Below are positions 46,007-54,721 of a stretch of DNA of 63,202 nt, piece by piece. This DNA comes from Granulicella sapmiensis (GTDB lineage: Bacteria; Acidobacteriota; Terriglobia; Terriglobales; Acidobacteriaceae). The first letter of the stretch is position 1; each line of letters opens with the position of its first letter. The translations under genes were made by a program, and so were the position numbers. The stretch covers positions 1 to 63,202 of the forward strand of contig JAMFSR010000008.1 of assembly GCA_026225395.1 (NCBI GenBank). Direction: 5' to 3'. The notes under the pieces were generated by a model. It saw nothing but the letters and a program-made list of their open reading frames with translations. It ran no database searches and was not told the DNA's origin.

Positions 46007-47203
46007 ATGATTCGTAAGACACGCCTCTTCACGCCAGGTCCCACCCCGCTACTTCCCGCCGCTCAGTTTGCCATGGCCGCGGCCGATATCCACCACCGCA
46101 CCCCTGAGTTCCGTGCTCTCTACACGAAGGTTCTCGCTCAGCTCAAGGACTTCGTCGGCACCAAGAACGACGTCATCATCCTCTCCAGCTCCGGCTCAGG
46201 CGCCATGGAAGCCGCTGTCTCGAACCTCACCTCTCCCGGCGATCGCGTTCTCGTGCTCTCCGCAGGCAAGTTTGGCGAGCGCTGGTCGGCCCTTGCCAAG
46301 GCCTTCGGCTGCGAAGTCGATCTGATCACCGAGCCTTACGGCAAGACCTTCGACTTCGACAAGGTCAAGGCTGCGCTCAAGATCGAAACCCGCGCCGTCT
46401 TCGTGCAGGCCAATGAGACCTCCACCGGCGCACGCCACGACATGGTGAAGCTCGGCCAGCTGCTCAAGGACGCACACTCCGAGGCCCTGCTCATCGTCGA
46501 CGGCATCACCGGCCTCGGCACCACCGAGCTCGACATGGACGCCACCGGCATCGACGTCCTCATCGGCGGCTCGCAAAAAGCCGTCATGATTCCGCCCGGC
46601 CTCAGCTACCTTGCTGTCTCGCAGCGTGCCTGGGACCGCATGGAGTCCACCTACAACCCGCGCTACTACTTCGACCTCCGCAAGGAGCGCAAGAACGCGA
46701 AGAACGGCGAAAGCGCCTACACGCCCGCCGTCGCGCTCATCGCTGCGCTCGGCGCCGCGCTGGACTGGATTGCCCAGCAGGCTGCCACGCCGGAGAATCC
46801 CGCCGGCAACCTGGTCGAAGGCCGCCGCAAGCTCGTCGACAACGCCGAGATGATCGCCGAGATGACCCGCGAGGCCATGAAGGCTCTCGGCTTCAAGCTG
46901 TTCTCGGACGCACCCGGCGCTGCCGCAACCGCCGTGCTCGCGCCGGAAGGCGTCGACTCCGGCGTCATCGTCAAGGGCCTCAAGTCCACCTTTGCGGCAA
47001 TCATCACCAACGGCCAGGGCGAGATGAAGGGTCAAATCTTCCGCATCGCCCACCTCGGCTTCTTCGATTACATGGACACGATCGCACTCATCGGCGCCAT
47101 CGAGCAGGTCGTCGTCAAGTCGATTCCCACACTCGGCGCCAAGTTCGGCGACGGCCTCATCGCGGCGCAGAACGTCTACGCCAACTGGAAGCCGAAAGCG
47201 TAA
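46007..47203 (+). CDS. Class V aminotransferase (alanine/serine-glyoxylate type)
   Basis: A 398-residue PLP enzyme of the alanine-glyoxylate / serine-pyruvate aminotransferase group. FTPGPTPLLPAAQFAMA at the start is diagnostic; IIHRT-like DIHHRTPEFRALY follows. VDGITGLGTTELDMD comes before the PLP lysine in GGSQKAVMIPPGLSYLAVS near residue 191. In some bacteria this family acts in serine or glycine metabolism or as phosphoserine aminotransferase substitute. Single gene with its own terminator. Confidence 0.93.
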   Translation: MIRKTRLFTPGPTPLLPAAQFAMAAADIHHRTPEFRALYTKVLAQLKDFVGTKNDVIILSSSGSGAMEAAVSNLTSPGDRVLVLSAGKFGERWSALAKAFGCEVDLITEPYGKTFDFDKVKAALKIETRAVFVQANETSTGARHDMVKLGQLLKDAHSEALLIVDGITGLGTTELDMDATGIDVLIGGSQKAVMIPPGLSYLAVSQRAWDRMESTYNPRYYFDLRKERKNAKNGESAYTPAVALIAALGAALDWIAQQAATPENPAGNLVEGRRKLVDNAEMIAEMTREAMKALGFKLFSDAPGAAATAVLAPEGVDSGVIVKGLKSTFAAIITNGQGEMKGQIFRIAHLGFFDYMDTIALIGAIEQVVVKSIPTLGAKFGDGLIAAQNVYANWKPKA

Positions 47204-47217
47204 CTCCTTGCAAGCAA

Positions 47218-47248
47218 AAGCGGCGGCCTTCGGGCCGCCGCTTCGTTT
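47218..47248 (+). terminator. Terminator of the aminotransferase gene
   Basis: Eleven-base stem aagcggcggcc/ggccgccgctt with TTCG loop, followed by cgtttt. Confidence 0.88.
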
Positions 47249-47363
47249 TGTCCCGTTCTCCACCGCCTCCACAAACCATCCACAGCCTCGCGCGTCAGTT
47301 CTCCACAGAGCTGCGGAACGCGCGCCCTACACTTAATCGATTCCTTCTGGAGCTTCACCTTTT

Positions 47364-48749
47364 ATGGCCTCAATCAGCATGTCCGCACCAATGACCGACG
47401 GTCTCCCGTCCTCCGTACACACGGAGATCACCGTTCTTGGCGCGATGCTGCTCGACGGCATGGCCGTCACCGATGCGACCGCCCGCCTGCATCCGGACGA
47501 CTTCTCGCTAGACTCGCACCAGCGCATCTATCGCGTGATGCTCGACCTGCTCGCCGTCGGCCACGCCATCGACTACATCACCGTGATGGACGCGCTGCAG
47601 AAGAAGCGCGAGCTGGACGCCATCGGCGGGCCCGCCTATCTCGCGTATCTGAGCGAAGGCATCCCCCGCCACCCCAAAGTCGAGGACTACGTCCGCATCA
47701 TCAAGGACAAGAGCCTGCTGCGCCAGTTGATGTCCATCTTCAACGACGGCATGGTGCTCGCCTCCGACCAGAACGAAGACGCCACCAACGTCCTCAACGG
47801 GATAGAGTCGCGCCTCGCTGAAGTCGCCGATTCGGCCATCCAGCGTGGCTTCTCGGGCATCAGCGAGATCGTCGCCGGCTCCTTCGGCTCCATCGACGCA
47901 CTCTATGAACAGGGCCGCGAAGTTACTGGCCTCGCCACGCATTACATCGAGTTCGACAAGATGACCTCCGGCCTGCAGTCTTCGGAACTCATCATCGTGG
48001 CGGCACGTCCATCCATGGGCAAGACAGCCTGGGCCATCAACATCGCGCAGAACTGCGCCGTAAAAGACGGCAAAGTCGTCGCCGTATTCTCGCTGGAAAT
48101 GTCGAAGGAGTCGCTCCTTCGACGCATGCTCGCCTCGGAAGCCTCCGTAGGCTCGCGCAAGCTGCAGACCGGCTTCATCCCGCGCGAAGACAAGAGCAAG
48201 CTCATCGCCGCGCTCGACCGCCTGATGACCTCGAAGATGTTCATCGATGACACGCCCGGCATCACGCTCGCGGAGATGCGCGCCAAGGCTCGCCGCCTGC
48301 GCCAGCAGGAAGGCGCCCTCGACCTTATCGTGATCGACTACCTGCAGCTCATGACCGGCCCCAAGTCGGGAAGCAAATCGGAGAACCGAACCCAGGAAGT
48401 CAGCGCCATCTCGCGCGGTCTCAAGGCGCTCGCCAAGGAGATGCAGGTGCCGGTCATCGCGCTGTCGCAACTCTCGCGTGGTTCGGAGCAGCGCACCGGC
48501 GACAAGAAGCCCTTGCTCTCCGACCTCCGCGAATCCGGCTCCATCGAACAGGACGCCGACGTCGTCGCCTTCATCCACCGCGAAGAGTACTACGATCGCG
48601 AAAACGAAGACCTCAAAGGCAAAGCCGAAATCATCATCGCCAAGCAGCGCAACGGCCCCACGGGCTCCGTCCACCTTGCCTACATCGCCGACTTCACCCG
48701 CTTCGAAAACCTCGCCTTCGAAAGCTCCGGCGGCGGCGACGCGTACTAA
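47364..48749 (+). CDS. dnaB: Replicative DNA helicase DnaB
   Basis: A 461-residue hexameric 5'-3' helicase. The N-terminal primase-interacting domain (about 15-120: HTEITVLGAMLLDGMAV) is followed by the RecA-like motor. Walker A ARPSMGKTAW is near residue 213, Walker B LDLIVIDYLQLM, and then the conserved ALSQLSRGSEQR and SDLRESGSIEQDADVV. The C-terminus is Gly/Asp-rich. No intein is seen. It is a single gene with a downstream hairpin, unlike the rplI-dnaB order common in other bacteria. Confidence 0.97.
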   Translation: MASISMSAPMTDGLPSSVHTEITVLGAMLLDGMAVTDATARLHPDDFSLDSHQRIYRVMLDLLAVGHAIDYITVMDALQKKRELDAIGGPAYLAYLSEGIPRHPKVEDYVRIIKDKSLLRQLMSIFNDGMVLASDQNEDATNVLNGIESRLAEVADSAIQRGFSGISEIVAGSFGSIDALYEQGREVTGLATHYIEFDKMTSGLQSSELIIVAARPSMGKTAWAINIAQNCAVKDGKVVAVFSLEMSKESLLRRMLASEASVGSRKLQTGFIPREDKSKLIAALDRLMTSKMFIDDTPGITLAEMRAKARRLRQQEGALDLIVIDYLQLMTGPKSGSKSENRTQEVSAISRGLKALAKEMQVPVIALSQLSRGSEQRTGDKKPLLSDLRESGSIEQDADVVAFIHREEYYDRENEDLKGKAEIIIAKQRNGPTGSVHLAYIADFTRFENLAFESSGGGDAY

Positions 48750-48772
48750 ACAATTCTTCTCCTCCTGCCATC

Positions 48773-48796
48773 CTCCTGACACAATGCTGTCAGGAG
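48773..48796 (+). terminator. Terminator of dnaB
   Basis: Stem ctcctgaca/tgtcaggag, 6-base loop, 24 bp after the stop, followed by a modest T-rich stretch. Confidence 0.7.
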
Positions 48797-48853
48797 CCTT
48801 GTCTTACTCTTCGACTGTCGCTGCTTCTTACAAGCAGCACGAGGAGAGACACC

Positions 48854-49228
48854 ATGAGCAAGTTCAATGGAAACGCCATCACCTGGTTTGAAGTTCCCAC
48901 CACCGATATCGGCCGCGCCGTCGACTTCTACGAGACCGTGCTCGACCGCAAGCTCACCCAGTTCCCGGGCGAAGAGCCGTGCTTCATGTTCCCCGCCAGC
49001 GAAGGCTCCGTCGCCGGCGCCCTCATCCATCGCCCGAACCACAACCCGGCCGTCCACGGCGCAATGGTCTACCTCAACGTCGACGGCGAGCTCGACAACG
49101 TGCTCGCCCGCGCCCACAAGATCGAAGGCACCGTGCAGCTGCCGAAGACACAGATCCCCGGCGGCTACGGCTTTTACGCATGCCTCATCGACTCCGAAGG
49201 CAACCACATTGGGCTGCACAGCCGCTAA
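48854..49228 (+). CDS. VOC-superfamily (glyoxalase-like) protein
   Basis: A 124-residue protein with one vicinal-oxygen-chelate domain pair. NAITWFEVPTTDIGRAVDFYETVL starts it (ITWFEVPTTDIGRAVDFY), LIHRPNHNPAVHGAMVYLNV is in the middle, and IPGGYGFYACLIDSEGNHIGLHS ends it with the usual metal-site Glu/His positions (DSEGNHIGLH). Possibly a metal-dependent lyase or dioxygenase; the substrate is unknown. GAGGAGAG lies before the ATG. A WYL regulator follows in the same direction. Confidence 0.9.
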   Translation: MSKFNGNAITWFEVPTTDIGRAVDFYETVLDRKLTQFPGEEPCFMFPASEGSVAGALIHRPNHNPAVHGAMVYLNVDGELDNVLARAHKIEGTVQLPKTQIPGGYGFYACLIDSEGNHIGLHSR

Positions 49229-49246
49229 CAAGCCATCCACAAAACT

Positions 49247-49290
49247 CCGGGTGGCCCATTCATCACGCGCTTTTGCGGAATGAGTGGGAA
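49247..49290 (-). repeat. 45-bp intergenic repeat, copy 1 of 6
   Basis: ccgggtggcccattcatc ... gagtgggaac on the plus strand; the reverse complement matches copies at 59629 and 62729. The ends (CCCAC and GGGCCACCCGG) are constant and the middle forms a short hairpin. It lies just upstream of the WYL regulator gene. Confidence 0.85.
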
Positions 49291-49322
49291 CTCCAAAAGC
49301 CCGAACCCTGTACTCTCAACCC

Positions 49323-50036
49323 ATGCGCCGCGCCGACCGCCTCTTTCGCATCGTGCAGATGCTTCGCTCCGGACGCCTGAAGACCGCTCGCGCATTAGCC
49401 GAGCGCCTCCAGGTTTCCGAGCGCACCATCTATCGCGATGTCCGCGACCTGCAGCTCGCAGGCCAGCCGATCGAAGGCGAAGCCGGCGTCGGCTATACGC
49501 TGCGCCGCGAGTTCGACCTTCCTCCACTCATGTTCACGCCTGAAGAAATCACCGCGCTCGTCCTCGGCGCCCGCCTTGTGCAGGCCTGGGGAGGCGCACA
49601 GTCCGTCATCGCCGCCAACTCCGCGCTCGCCCGCATCGAAGCCGTGCTTCCACCGGAGCTGGCTGCACGACTCGACAAGATCGCCCTCTACGCTCCCGGC
49701 GGTTATCACATGATGCCCGCGCATCGCCACATGCTCGACGATCTCCACGCCGCCTGCCTCAGCTGCACGGTCATCGAGTTCGGTTACACCCGCCTCAACG
49801 AAGACGCCTCACGCGCCGAGCAGCGCATCGTGCGTCCGCTCGCACTCGCCTTCTGGTCCGGCGTCTGGACGCTCGCCGCCTGGTGCGAAACCCGCGACGA
49901 CTTCCGCAACTTCCGCATGGACCGCATCGAAGACCTTCACGTCACCAACCGCAACTTCCAACAGAAGCGCGGCCAGCGACTCGAAGACCTGATGAAGCAG
50001 CACCGTGCCGAAGCCCGCAGCAGAAACGCCGTTTGA
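49323..50036 (+). CDS. YafY-type regulator (HTH_11 + WYL)
   Basis: A 237-residue transcription regulator. The N-terminal HTH is at about 1-55 (RADRLFRIVQMLRSGRLKTARALAERLQVSERTIYRDV, seen as ALAERLQVSERTIYRDV). The WYL domain, about 130-205, carries VIEFGYTRLNED and PLALAFWSGVWTLAAWCETR, where the usual W-Y-L triad is modified. WYL domains sense nucleic-acid or small ligands. Start chosen at ATG 49323 because upstream codons come from the repeat. It probably regulates the VOC gene or itself. Confidence 0.9.
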   Translation: MRRADRLFRIVQMLRSGRLKTARALAERLQVSERTIYRDVRDLQLAGQPIEGEAGVGYTLRREFDLPPLMFTPEEITALVLGARLVQAWGGAQSVIAANSALARIEAVLPPELAARLDKIALYAPGGYHMMPAHRHMLDDLHAACLSCTVIEFGYTRLNEDASRAEQRIVRPLALAFWSGVWTLAAWCETRDDFRNFRMDRIEDLHVTNRNFQQKRGQRLEDLMKQHRAEARSRNAV

Positions 50037-50089
50037 CCTTCCTAAAATAACGTTGCGCGTTGTCTTATAGTGGATACGGAGGGCTTTTC

Positions 50090-50317
50090 ATGCAGACAAC
50101 CATCGATATCGACGATGACGTTCTCGCTGACGCCGAGCAGCTAGCGAAGCAGACAAGCCAAACGGTTGGAAAGGTGCTCTCTGCACTATCACGTAAACCC
50201 CTTAAGATGTCGCTCTCCGCTTCCGGCAGCCGCAGCGGCTTTCCTCTGCTGCCCATGCGCGATCCGACGCCCGTCACGCTCGAGTTCGTGAACAGGTTGC
50301 GCGACGAGTTGCCGTGA
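50090..50317 (+). CDS. vapB: VapB-type antitoxin
   Basis: A 75-residue protein. The ribbon-helix-helix N-terminus reads MQTTIDIDDDVLADAEQLAKQ. The C-terminal tail (PLLPMRDPTPVTLEFVNRLRDELP, seen as VTLEFVNRLRDELP) would bind the toxin. GGAGGG lies 6 bases before the ATG at 50090. It overlaps the toxin reading frame start (TGATG). Likely still expressed, but its partner is broken. Confidence 0.85.
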   Translation: MQTTIDIDDDVLADAEQLAKQTSQTVGKVLSALSRKPLKMSLSASGSRSGFPLLPMRDPTPVTLEFVNRLRDELP

Positions 50318-50755
50318 TGACATTTCTGCTCGATGTCAACGTATTCATCGCCCTGATCGATCCTGCTCATCCAGATCATGACGCTGCGGACATCTGTTCG
50401 CCTCTCTCGATAACCCAAGCTGGGCGACCTGTCCTCTCACCGAAAACGCCATTCTTAGAATCGTCGGCAGCTCAAGCTACCGCAACTCTCCCGGGTCACC
50501 TGCTGCGGTTGTGGAGCTATTAAGAAAGCATGCAGTCTGCCGGGACATGTATTCTGGCCTGACTCAATCAGCTTGTTGACGCATCCGTCCGTGAACTCCG
50601 GGCTCCTTCAAAGCTCATCACAAATCACGGATATCTATCTGATCGCATTGGCGCAGAGCAGCGGGGGACAACTTGCCACCTTCGACCGACGCATCAAGAC
50701 GGAGATCGTCCCAGGAAGCGATACGGCTGTCTTTTTAATTCCGCAACGAAGCTGA
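50317..50755 (+). pseudogene. vapC: Frameshifted VapC-type PIN-domain toxin
   Basis: Three frames together rebuild a PIN ribonuclease. Frame 1 gives MTFLLDVNVFIALIDPAHPDHDAA (start 50317; read MTFLLDVNVFIALIDPAH). A second frame from about 50400 gives WATCPLTENAILRIVGSSSY. A third frame from about 50545 gives HVFWPDSISLL, then ITDIYLIALAQSSGGQLATFDRR, and ends at 50755. At least two frameshifts, near 50390-50405 and 50540-50550, disrupt it. The conserved acids (LDVNV, TEN, TD, TFDRR) are still readable, so decay is recent or due to sequencing error. Confidence 0.85.
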
Positions 50756-50761
50756 AGCCGT

Positions 50762-52561
50762 CTACTCCGTCTCCCCCGGCGTAAGCTTCGGATTGATCTT
50801 CACCGGCGCCTGGTTATACGGCAGGCCCTTTGCCAGCGCCGCGTCGAGCTCTTTGTCATACCCGTAGATATCGTCGAAGAAGTGCACCGTCCCATCTTCA
50901 TCCGCATTCCCCGTCATGTAGGTCAGCACCACGGGCAGCGTCGTCTTCAGGTTCACGGTCTTGTTGTCGTTGTCGCCATACATCGCCTCGTGGACCTTGT
51001 CAGGATTCCAGTCACCTGGGTTGTCCCCTTCCAGCACCCAGTTGGCTACCTTCTCCGCATCCTGCAGCCGAACGCATCCATGCGAGCGATCGCGCCGCGT
51101 CAGATTGAACAGATTCAACTCCGGCGTCGAATGCATGTACACGTCATACTCATTGGGAAACAGGAACTTCACCAGCCCCAGCGAGTTCTTCGGCCCCGGC
51201 TTCTGCCGTATGCTCACACGCTGATGCTCCACATCCTCGGCCGACACGCTCGTCACTACCGTGCCATCGTTCCGATACGCCTCATAGCCATGCTCGGCGA
51301 GATACCCCACGCCGCTCTTATTCAGATGGCCCATGATCTCCTTCTTCACAATCGACCCCGGCAGATTCCAGTACGGTCGAAACACCACGAACCGCATGCT
51401 GCGGACGAACATCGGCGTGTCATGGTTGCCCTGCGCCTCGCCATCCACCACCTTCATCTTGAATGCCAGCGAGTGGTCCGGCTCGTACATGCGCACGATA
51501 AACTCCGGCAGGTTCACAAAGACGCGCGGCTGGATGAAGTTATCCGGCAGCCAGCGCCAGCGCTCCAGCGAGTCGCTCAGCTGCTGCACCCTCACATCCA
51601 TCGGCACATTCAGCGCGTCGATCGTCGCCTGCGTCAGCTTGCCGTCATCGGTCAAACCATGCCGCTGCTGGAACACCTTCACCGAAGCCGAAAGCCCATC
51701 GTCATACACCGGCGAGGTGATGGCCGTGGAACTCAAGCCCTCAAACTGCAGCCGTTGTTGCAAGGGCTGCAGCGCCGGATACGCCCCACCCACACTCACT
51801 GCTTTCGTTACCGGAGGCAGTGGTTGAGGCCGCGACGCATCCTGCTGCTTCGCCAGCTCCAGGTACTGCGCCAGCGCCTTCTCGGTCGCCGCATACATCG
51901 GGCTTCCCGGCTCCACGCTCGCCACCGTCGTCGGCGCATCGTCCGCATCCACCAACTTATCGTTCAGGAAGCCCGGCATATCGAACGCTTCGCGCTTGGC
52001 CGGAACATCGATGTCGAAGTTCAGCGACTGCGGATTCACGCGCCCCACATGCAGGTCCGAAACAAAGCGCATCGCCGAAATCGTCATCGCCGCATCGAAC
52101 TGCGCCACAACATCCTGCGCATTGTCGGAGGTGTCATGCGTCTTCAGGATCGTCGCAATCCGCTGCACCCGCTGCGGCCAGCGCGAAGCATCGTAATCCT
52201 CGGGCTTCAAACCCTTCGTCGCCGCGTTTTCAAACATCGCGATCAGCGCCGTGGCCTGATCGGTCGGCTTTCCATCGCGCGTCCACGCGAGTTCGTAGTT
52301 GCGGTCGTCGTAGAACTGCTGCACCTGCGGCTGCACATTCGAGTAGTCCGACCACTTCAGAATCGTCAGCTTCGGCGAGCTCACCACCTGCTCCACGTTG
52401 TCGGCATAATCCGTCGTATTCGGCTTGGACTTCGACTTGCGATGGTGGAACTTCGACTTAATCGCTCGCCATCCGCCCCTGCATCCGGTCATCGGCAAAA
52501 TCATCACAGCGAGTAGCGACAGGATCAGACTGGCGCGAACGGCGTTCTTCGAAAACTTCAT
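50762..52561 (-). CDS. L,D-transpeptidase lipoprotein (YcbB-like)
   Basis: A 599-residue envelope enzyme that makes 3-3 or lipoprotein links in peptidoglycan. The lipoprotein signal (LILSLLAVMILPMTGC) is followed by a long N-terminal region, a peptidoglycan-binding repeat (LSASVKVFQQRHGLTDDGKLT near 310-330), and a YkuD catalytic domain with HSTPELNLFNLTRRDRSHGCVRL (catalytic Cys in SHGCVRL). YcbB/LdtD size and order fit. Start at 52561 (MKFSKNAVRASL); the longer frame starts inside repeat 52651-52695. Confidence 0.9.
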   Translation of the reverse strand: MKFSKNAVRASLILSLLAVMILPMTGCRGGWRAIKSKFHHRKSKSKPNTTDYADNVEQVVSSPKLTILKWSDYSNVQPQVQQFYDDRNYELAWTRDGKPTDQATALIAMFENAATKGLKPEDYDASRWPQRVQRIATILKTHDTSDNAQDVVAQFDAAMTISAMRFVSDLHVGRVNPQSLNFDIDVPAKREAFDMPGFLNDKLVDADDAPTTVASVEPGSPMYAATEKALAQYLELAKQQDASRPQPLPPVTKAVSVGGAYPALQPLQQRLQFEGLSSTAITSPVYDDGLSASVKVFQQRHGLTDDGKLTQATIDALNVPMDVRVQQLSDSLERWRWLPDNFIQPRVFVNLPEFIVRMYEPDHSLAFKMKVVDGEAQGNHDTPMFVRSMRFVVFRPYWNLPGSIVKKEIMGHLNKSGVGYLAEHGYEAYRNDGTVVTSVSAEDVEHQRVSIRQKPGPKNSLGLVKFLFPNEYDVYMHSTPELNLFNLTRRDRSHGCVRLQDAEKVANWVLEGDNPGDWNPDKVHEAMYGDNDNKTVNLKTTLPVVLTYMTGNADEDGTVHFFDDIYGYDKELDAALAKGLPYNQAPVKINPKLTPGETE

Positions 52562-52650
52562 CAAGGGAAAGGGCCTCAGGGTGGAATCTGTCTGCTCAGA
52601 GTAGAACAAGCAAGCCCATAGGATGCAGAAAATCTCCACACCCGAAACCG

Positions 52651-52695
52651 CCTGGGTGGCCCATCCTTTCGCGCCTTTGGCGAAAGGGTGGGGTA
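52651..52695 (-). repeat. 45-bp intergenic repeat, copy 2 of 6
   Basis: cctgggtggcccatcctt ... aagggtggggta on the plus strand; the reverse complement matches copy 6 at 62817. The middle forms cgcctttggcg-type pairing. The 300-bp gap around it (52562-52862) holds no gene. Confidence 0.85.
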
Positions 52696-52825
52696 TCGGG
52701 CGAAAGCCTGACCGTTCCCCTGACGATCCCACCGGTGCCCCGTTCGTGCTTACCTTTTGCACATGGATGGGGGGAACACCACCGCCCGACGCACCACGCC
52801 TCCGCCAGCAGGACGAGCATCGGCA

Positions 52826-52862
52826 TTCTCTACGCTCTACACTCTATCCTCTACACTCTGTC
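52826..52862 (-). repeat. 'GTAGAGGATAGAG' repeat, copy 1
   Basis: ctctacactctatcctct flanked by tctctacg and acactctgtctt. It abuts the end of the membrane glycosyltransferase gene. Direct copies lie at 54130, with inverted ones at 54068 and 58298. Confidence 0.8.
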
Positions 52863-54059
52863 TTACAGACCCGCCATACTCAACCAGCACAACGCAGCCT
52901 GCGTCACCACCACCCCGCCAGAAAGCAGCAGAAACAACTTCCGCTGCCTGGTCTCCAGCATGTCCGCAAACACCCCGCCGATAAACGTAAACAGAAACGG
53001 CAGCGCCCACAGCCAGGGCGCGCTCACCACCTGCGACGTATACAGCGGCGTCAGCACCAGCAGCATCAGCAGCGGAGCCGTATTGCCAAAGTAGCGGCTG
53101 CGTTTCGCCGTCGCATACACCACCAGCGACACGGCCGAGGCAATCAGAATGCCCGCATTCGCCGGCGTCTTCGCAAAGTTCATCGCCGCATCCAGCGAGA
53201 ACCAGAACCGCCCGCTGCCGCCCGTAAACACATAGGTAAACGGCGCAATCCGGAACCCAAACCCGGCAAACACGATCGCCAGCGCACCGAACGCCGCAAA
53301 GATCATGATCTGCGCCACATACGCCCGACGCCGCTCTGCGAGATAGAAGAAGAACAACGCCCCGGCCAGCAGTCCCACCATCCCAGCCAGCAAATGCGCC
53401 GACATCGTAAGCCCCAGCGACACCGTCAGCAGAATGATCCTCGGCCGCCACTTCCTCCGTGGCCCTTGCAGCGCATGCGCCACGCCCATCGCCGTATAGA
53501 CCATCCCATACAGCCCCCACAGCGCCAGAATTTCATTGTTGGGTGTTGTGGCATACTTCACAATCGCCGGACTGAACACATAGAGCGAGAGCGCCAACGC
53601 CCCGCCCTCAGTGCCAAACAGTCTTTTCGCGACCCACCAAAGCCCTCCGCCCAGCCACACCGCGAAGAAGCAGAACGGCAGCCGCAGCAGATACTTCACC
53701 CACGTCAACTCATGCCGGGCTTCCCACGTCGTTCCATTCAGTGCGCCATTGGCATAAAGCCTGTTCTCCGGCTTGCGAAAGTGATCGGCACTCAACAACG
53801 CCAGCCGCTGCACGGTAAGCGGCAGCCCGGCCAGCCGATAGGCGAACGTTCCATCGCCATTCAGGTTGCCGCAAGTCGTGTAGTAACCGGCAATCGCCGA
53901 AGGCGCTTCCCACATCTCACGCCCGCACCGCGCATAGCGGTAGTCATTGGCGTCCAGCGGCCTGTGCGCAATCGACCACAGGCACTCGCCGAAAAGCACA
54001 AGCAGCAGCAGCGCGGCCACTCGCTGCGCCCGCCCAATATAGAAGCCTTTGAATCGCAT
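52863..54059 (-). CDS. GT39-like polytopic membrane glycosyltransferase
   Basis: A 398-residue protein with about ten membrane segments. The first external loop (AHRPLDANDYRYARCGREMWE) carries an acidic residue in the place of the catalytic Asp of GT-C/PMT enzymes (DE/DD-type region), followed by AIAGYYTTCGNLNGDG. Predicted to transfer sugar from a polyprenyl-phosphate donor, possibly the lipid-linked pentose of the DprE-like pair (speculative). The start at 54059 removes a repeat-encoded tail. The gene is bracketed by copies of one short repeat. Confidence 0.8.
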   Translation of the reverse strand: MRFKGFYIGRAQRVAALLLLVLFGECLWSIAHRPLDANDYRYARCGREMWEAPSAIAGYYTTCGNLNGDGTFAYRLAGLPLTVQRLALLSADHFRKPENRLYANGALNGTTWEARHELTWVKYLLRLPFCFFAVWLGGGLWWVAKRLFGTEGGALALSLYVFSPAIVKYATTPNNEILALWGLYGMVYTAMGVAHALQGPRRKWRPRIILLTVSLGLTMSAHLLAGMVGLLAGALFFFYLAERRRAYVAQIMIFAAFGALAIVFAGFGFRIAPFTYVFTGGSGRFWFSLDAAMNFAKTPANAGILIASAVSLVVYATAKRSRYFGNTAPLLMLLVLTPLYTSQVVSAPWLWALPFLFTFIGGVFADMLETRQRKLFLLLSGGVVVTQAALCWLSMAGL

Positions 54060-54067
54060 CGTCACTA

Positions 54068-54092
54068 AAGAGTGTAGAGGATAGAGCGCAAA
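54068..54092 (+). repeat. 'GTAGAGGATAGAG' repeat, copy 2
   Basis: agagtgtagaggatagag at 54069-54086, then a decayed agcgcaaaggatag. Inverted relative to copies 1 and 3; lies in the divergent gap before the glycosyltransferase start. Confidence 0.75.
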
Positions 54093-54129
54093 GGATAGTG
54101 AGAAACGCTGCGGTGTCCGCACACGCAAG

Positions 54130-54166
54130 CTCTACACGCTGCCCTCTATCCTCTACACTCTGCTCT
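54130..54166 (-). repeat. 'GTAGAGGATAGAG' repeat, copy 3
   Basis: ctctacacgctgccctct then atcctctacactctgctct, directly before the start codon of the small cytosolic gene, so the repeat replaces its ribosome site. Confidence 0.8.
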
Positions 54167-54583
54167 ATGGACTCCCTCACCTTCACCCCCGGCCGCGCAT
54201 TCCTCTCCTCCAACTCCCCCGCCGTTCCCTGGACGGTGGTTTTCGAGGACGAAGGCCTGGCGGGCTACTTTTACGCGTGCGACCGCAGCTACGAAACCCA
54301 GGAAGAAAGCATCCTCGACGCGATGCTGATCTACAACGTCGGCTCGCTCGAAGAACCCACCCGCGAGCGCATCGCCAGCGTCCAGTGGTCGCGCGACGGC
54401 CAGCAGGCCGTCCTCTACCTCGACGGCAGCCCCCAGGCGTTGACCGACTTCGCCACCAAACAGAGCTTCTGCCGCTCGGACTTCCCAAACTTTCTCGATG
54501 AAGACGCCAGCGGCTGGCGCAAAGGCTCCCACGCCTGGAACGAAGAAGCCATCAAACGCTTCGAAGCCGCAATCTACGCCTGA
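54167..54583 (+). CDS. DUF2251-like small cytosolic protein
   Basis: A 138-residue soluble protein. VPWTVVFEDEGLAGYFYACD near residues 20-40 and WNEEAIKRFEAAIYA at the end are the recognisable parts; from memory they fit DUF2251, a family without known function. Start at ATG 54167; sequence upstream is repeat DNA. No operon partner. Confidence 0.75.
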   Translation: MDSLTFTPGRAFLSSNSPAVPWTVVFEDEGLAGYFYACDRSYETQEESILDAMLIYNVGSLEEPTRERIASVQWSRDGQQAVLYLDGSPQALTDFATKQSFCRSDFPNFLDEDASGWRKGSHAWNEEAIKRFEAAIYA

Positions 54584-54654
54584 GAAACCATCCAAAGGCA
54601 ATTCAAGCGCGTCTCGGAACCCACTATTCCCACGCCTTATTCACTATTCACTGC

Positions 54655-54681
54655 ATAAAAAAGACGACCCGAAGGTCGCCT
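54655..54681 (-). terminator. Terminator after the 31-residue peptide gene
   Basis: On the minus strand aggcgacc-ttcg-ggtcgtct with one G-U pair, then six T. It is 41 bp after the small gene's stop. Confidence 0.85.
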
Positions 54682-54721
54682 GTCCTTACCGGAATCGAAA
54701 CGGCCCATCGACGGTTCCTGC

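Noticed and set aside
50882..52516. 544-codon plus-strand frame opposite the L,D-transpeptidase gene
   Set aside because: Arg/His-rich shadow with no recognisable domain; the transpeptidase has SHGCVRL and a lipobox.
52623..54068. 481-codon plus-strand frame over a repeat and the GT39-like gene
   Set aside because: Starts in a repeat and is Gln/Arg/His-rich without hydrophobic core; a shadow.
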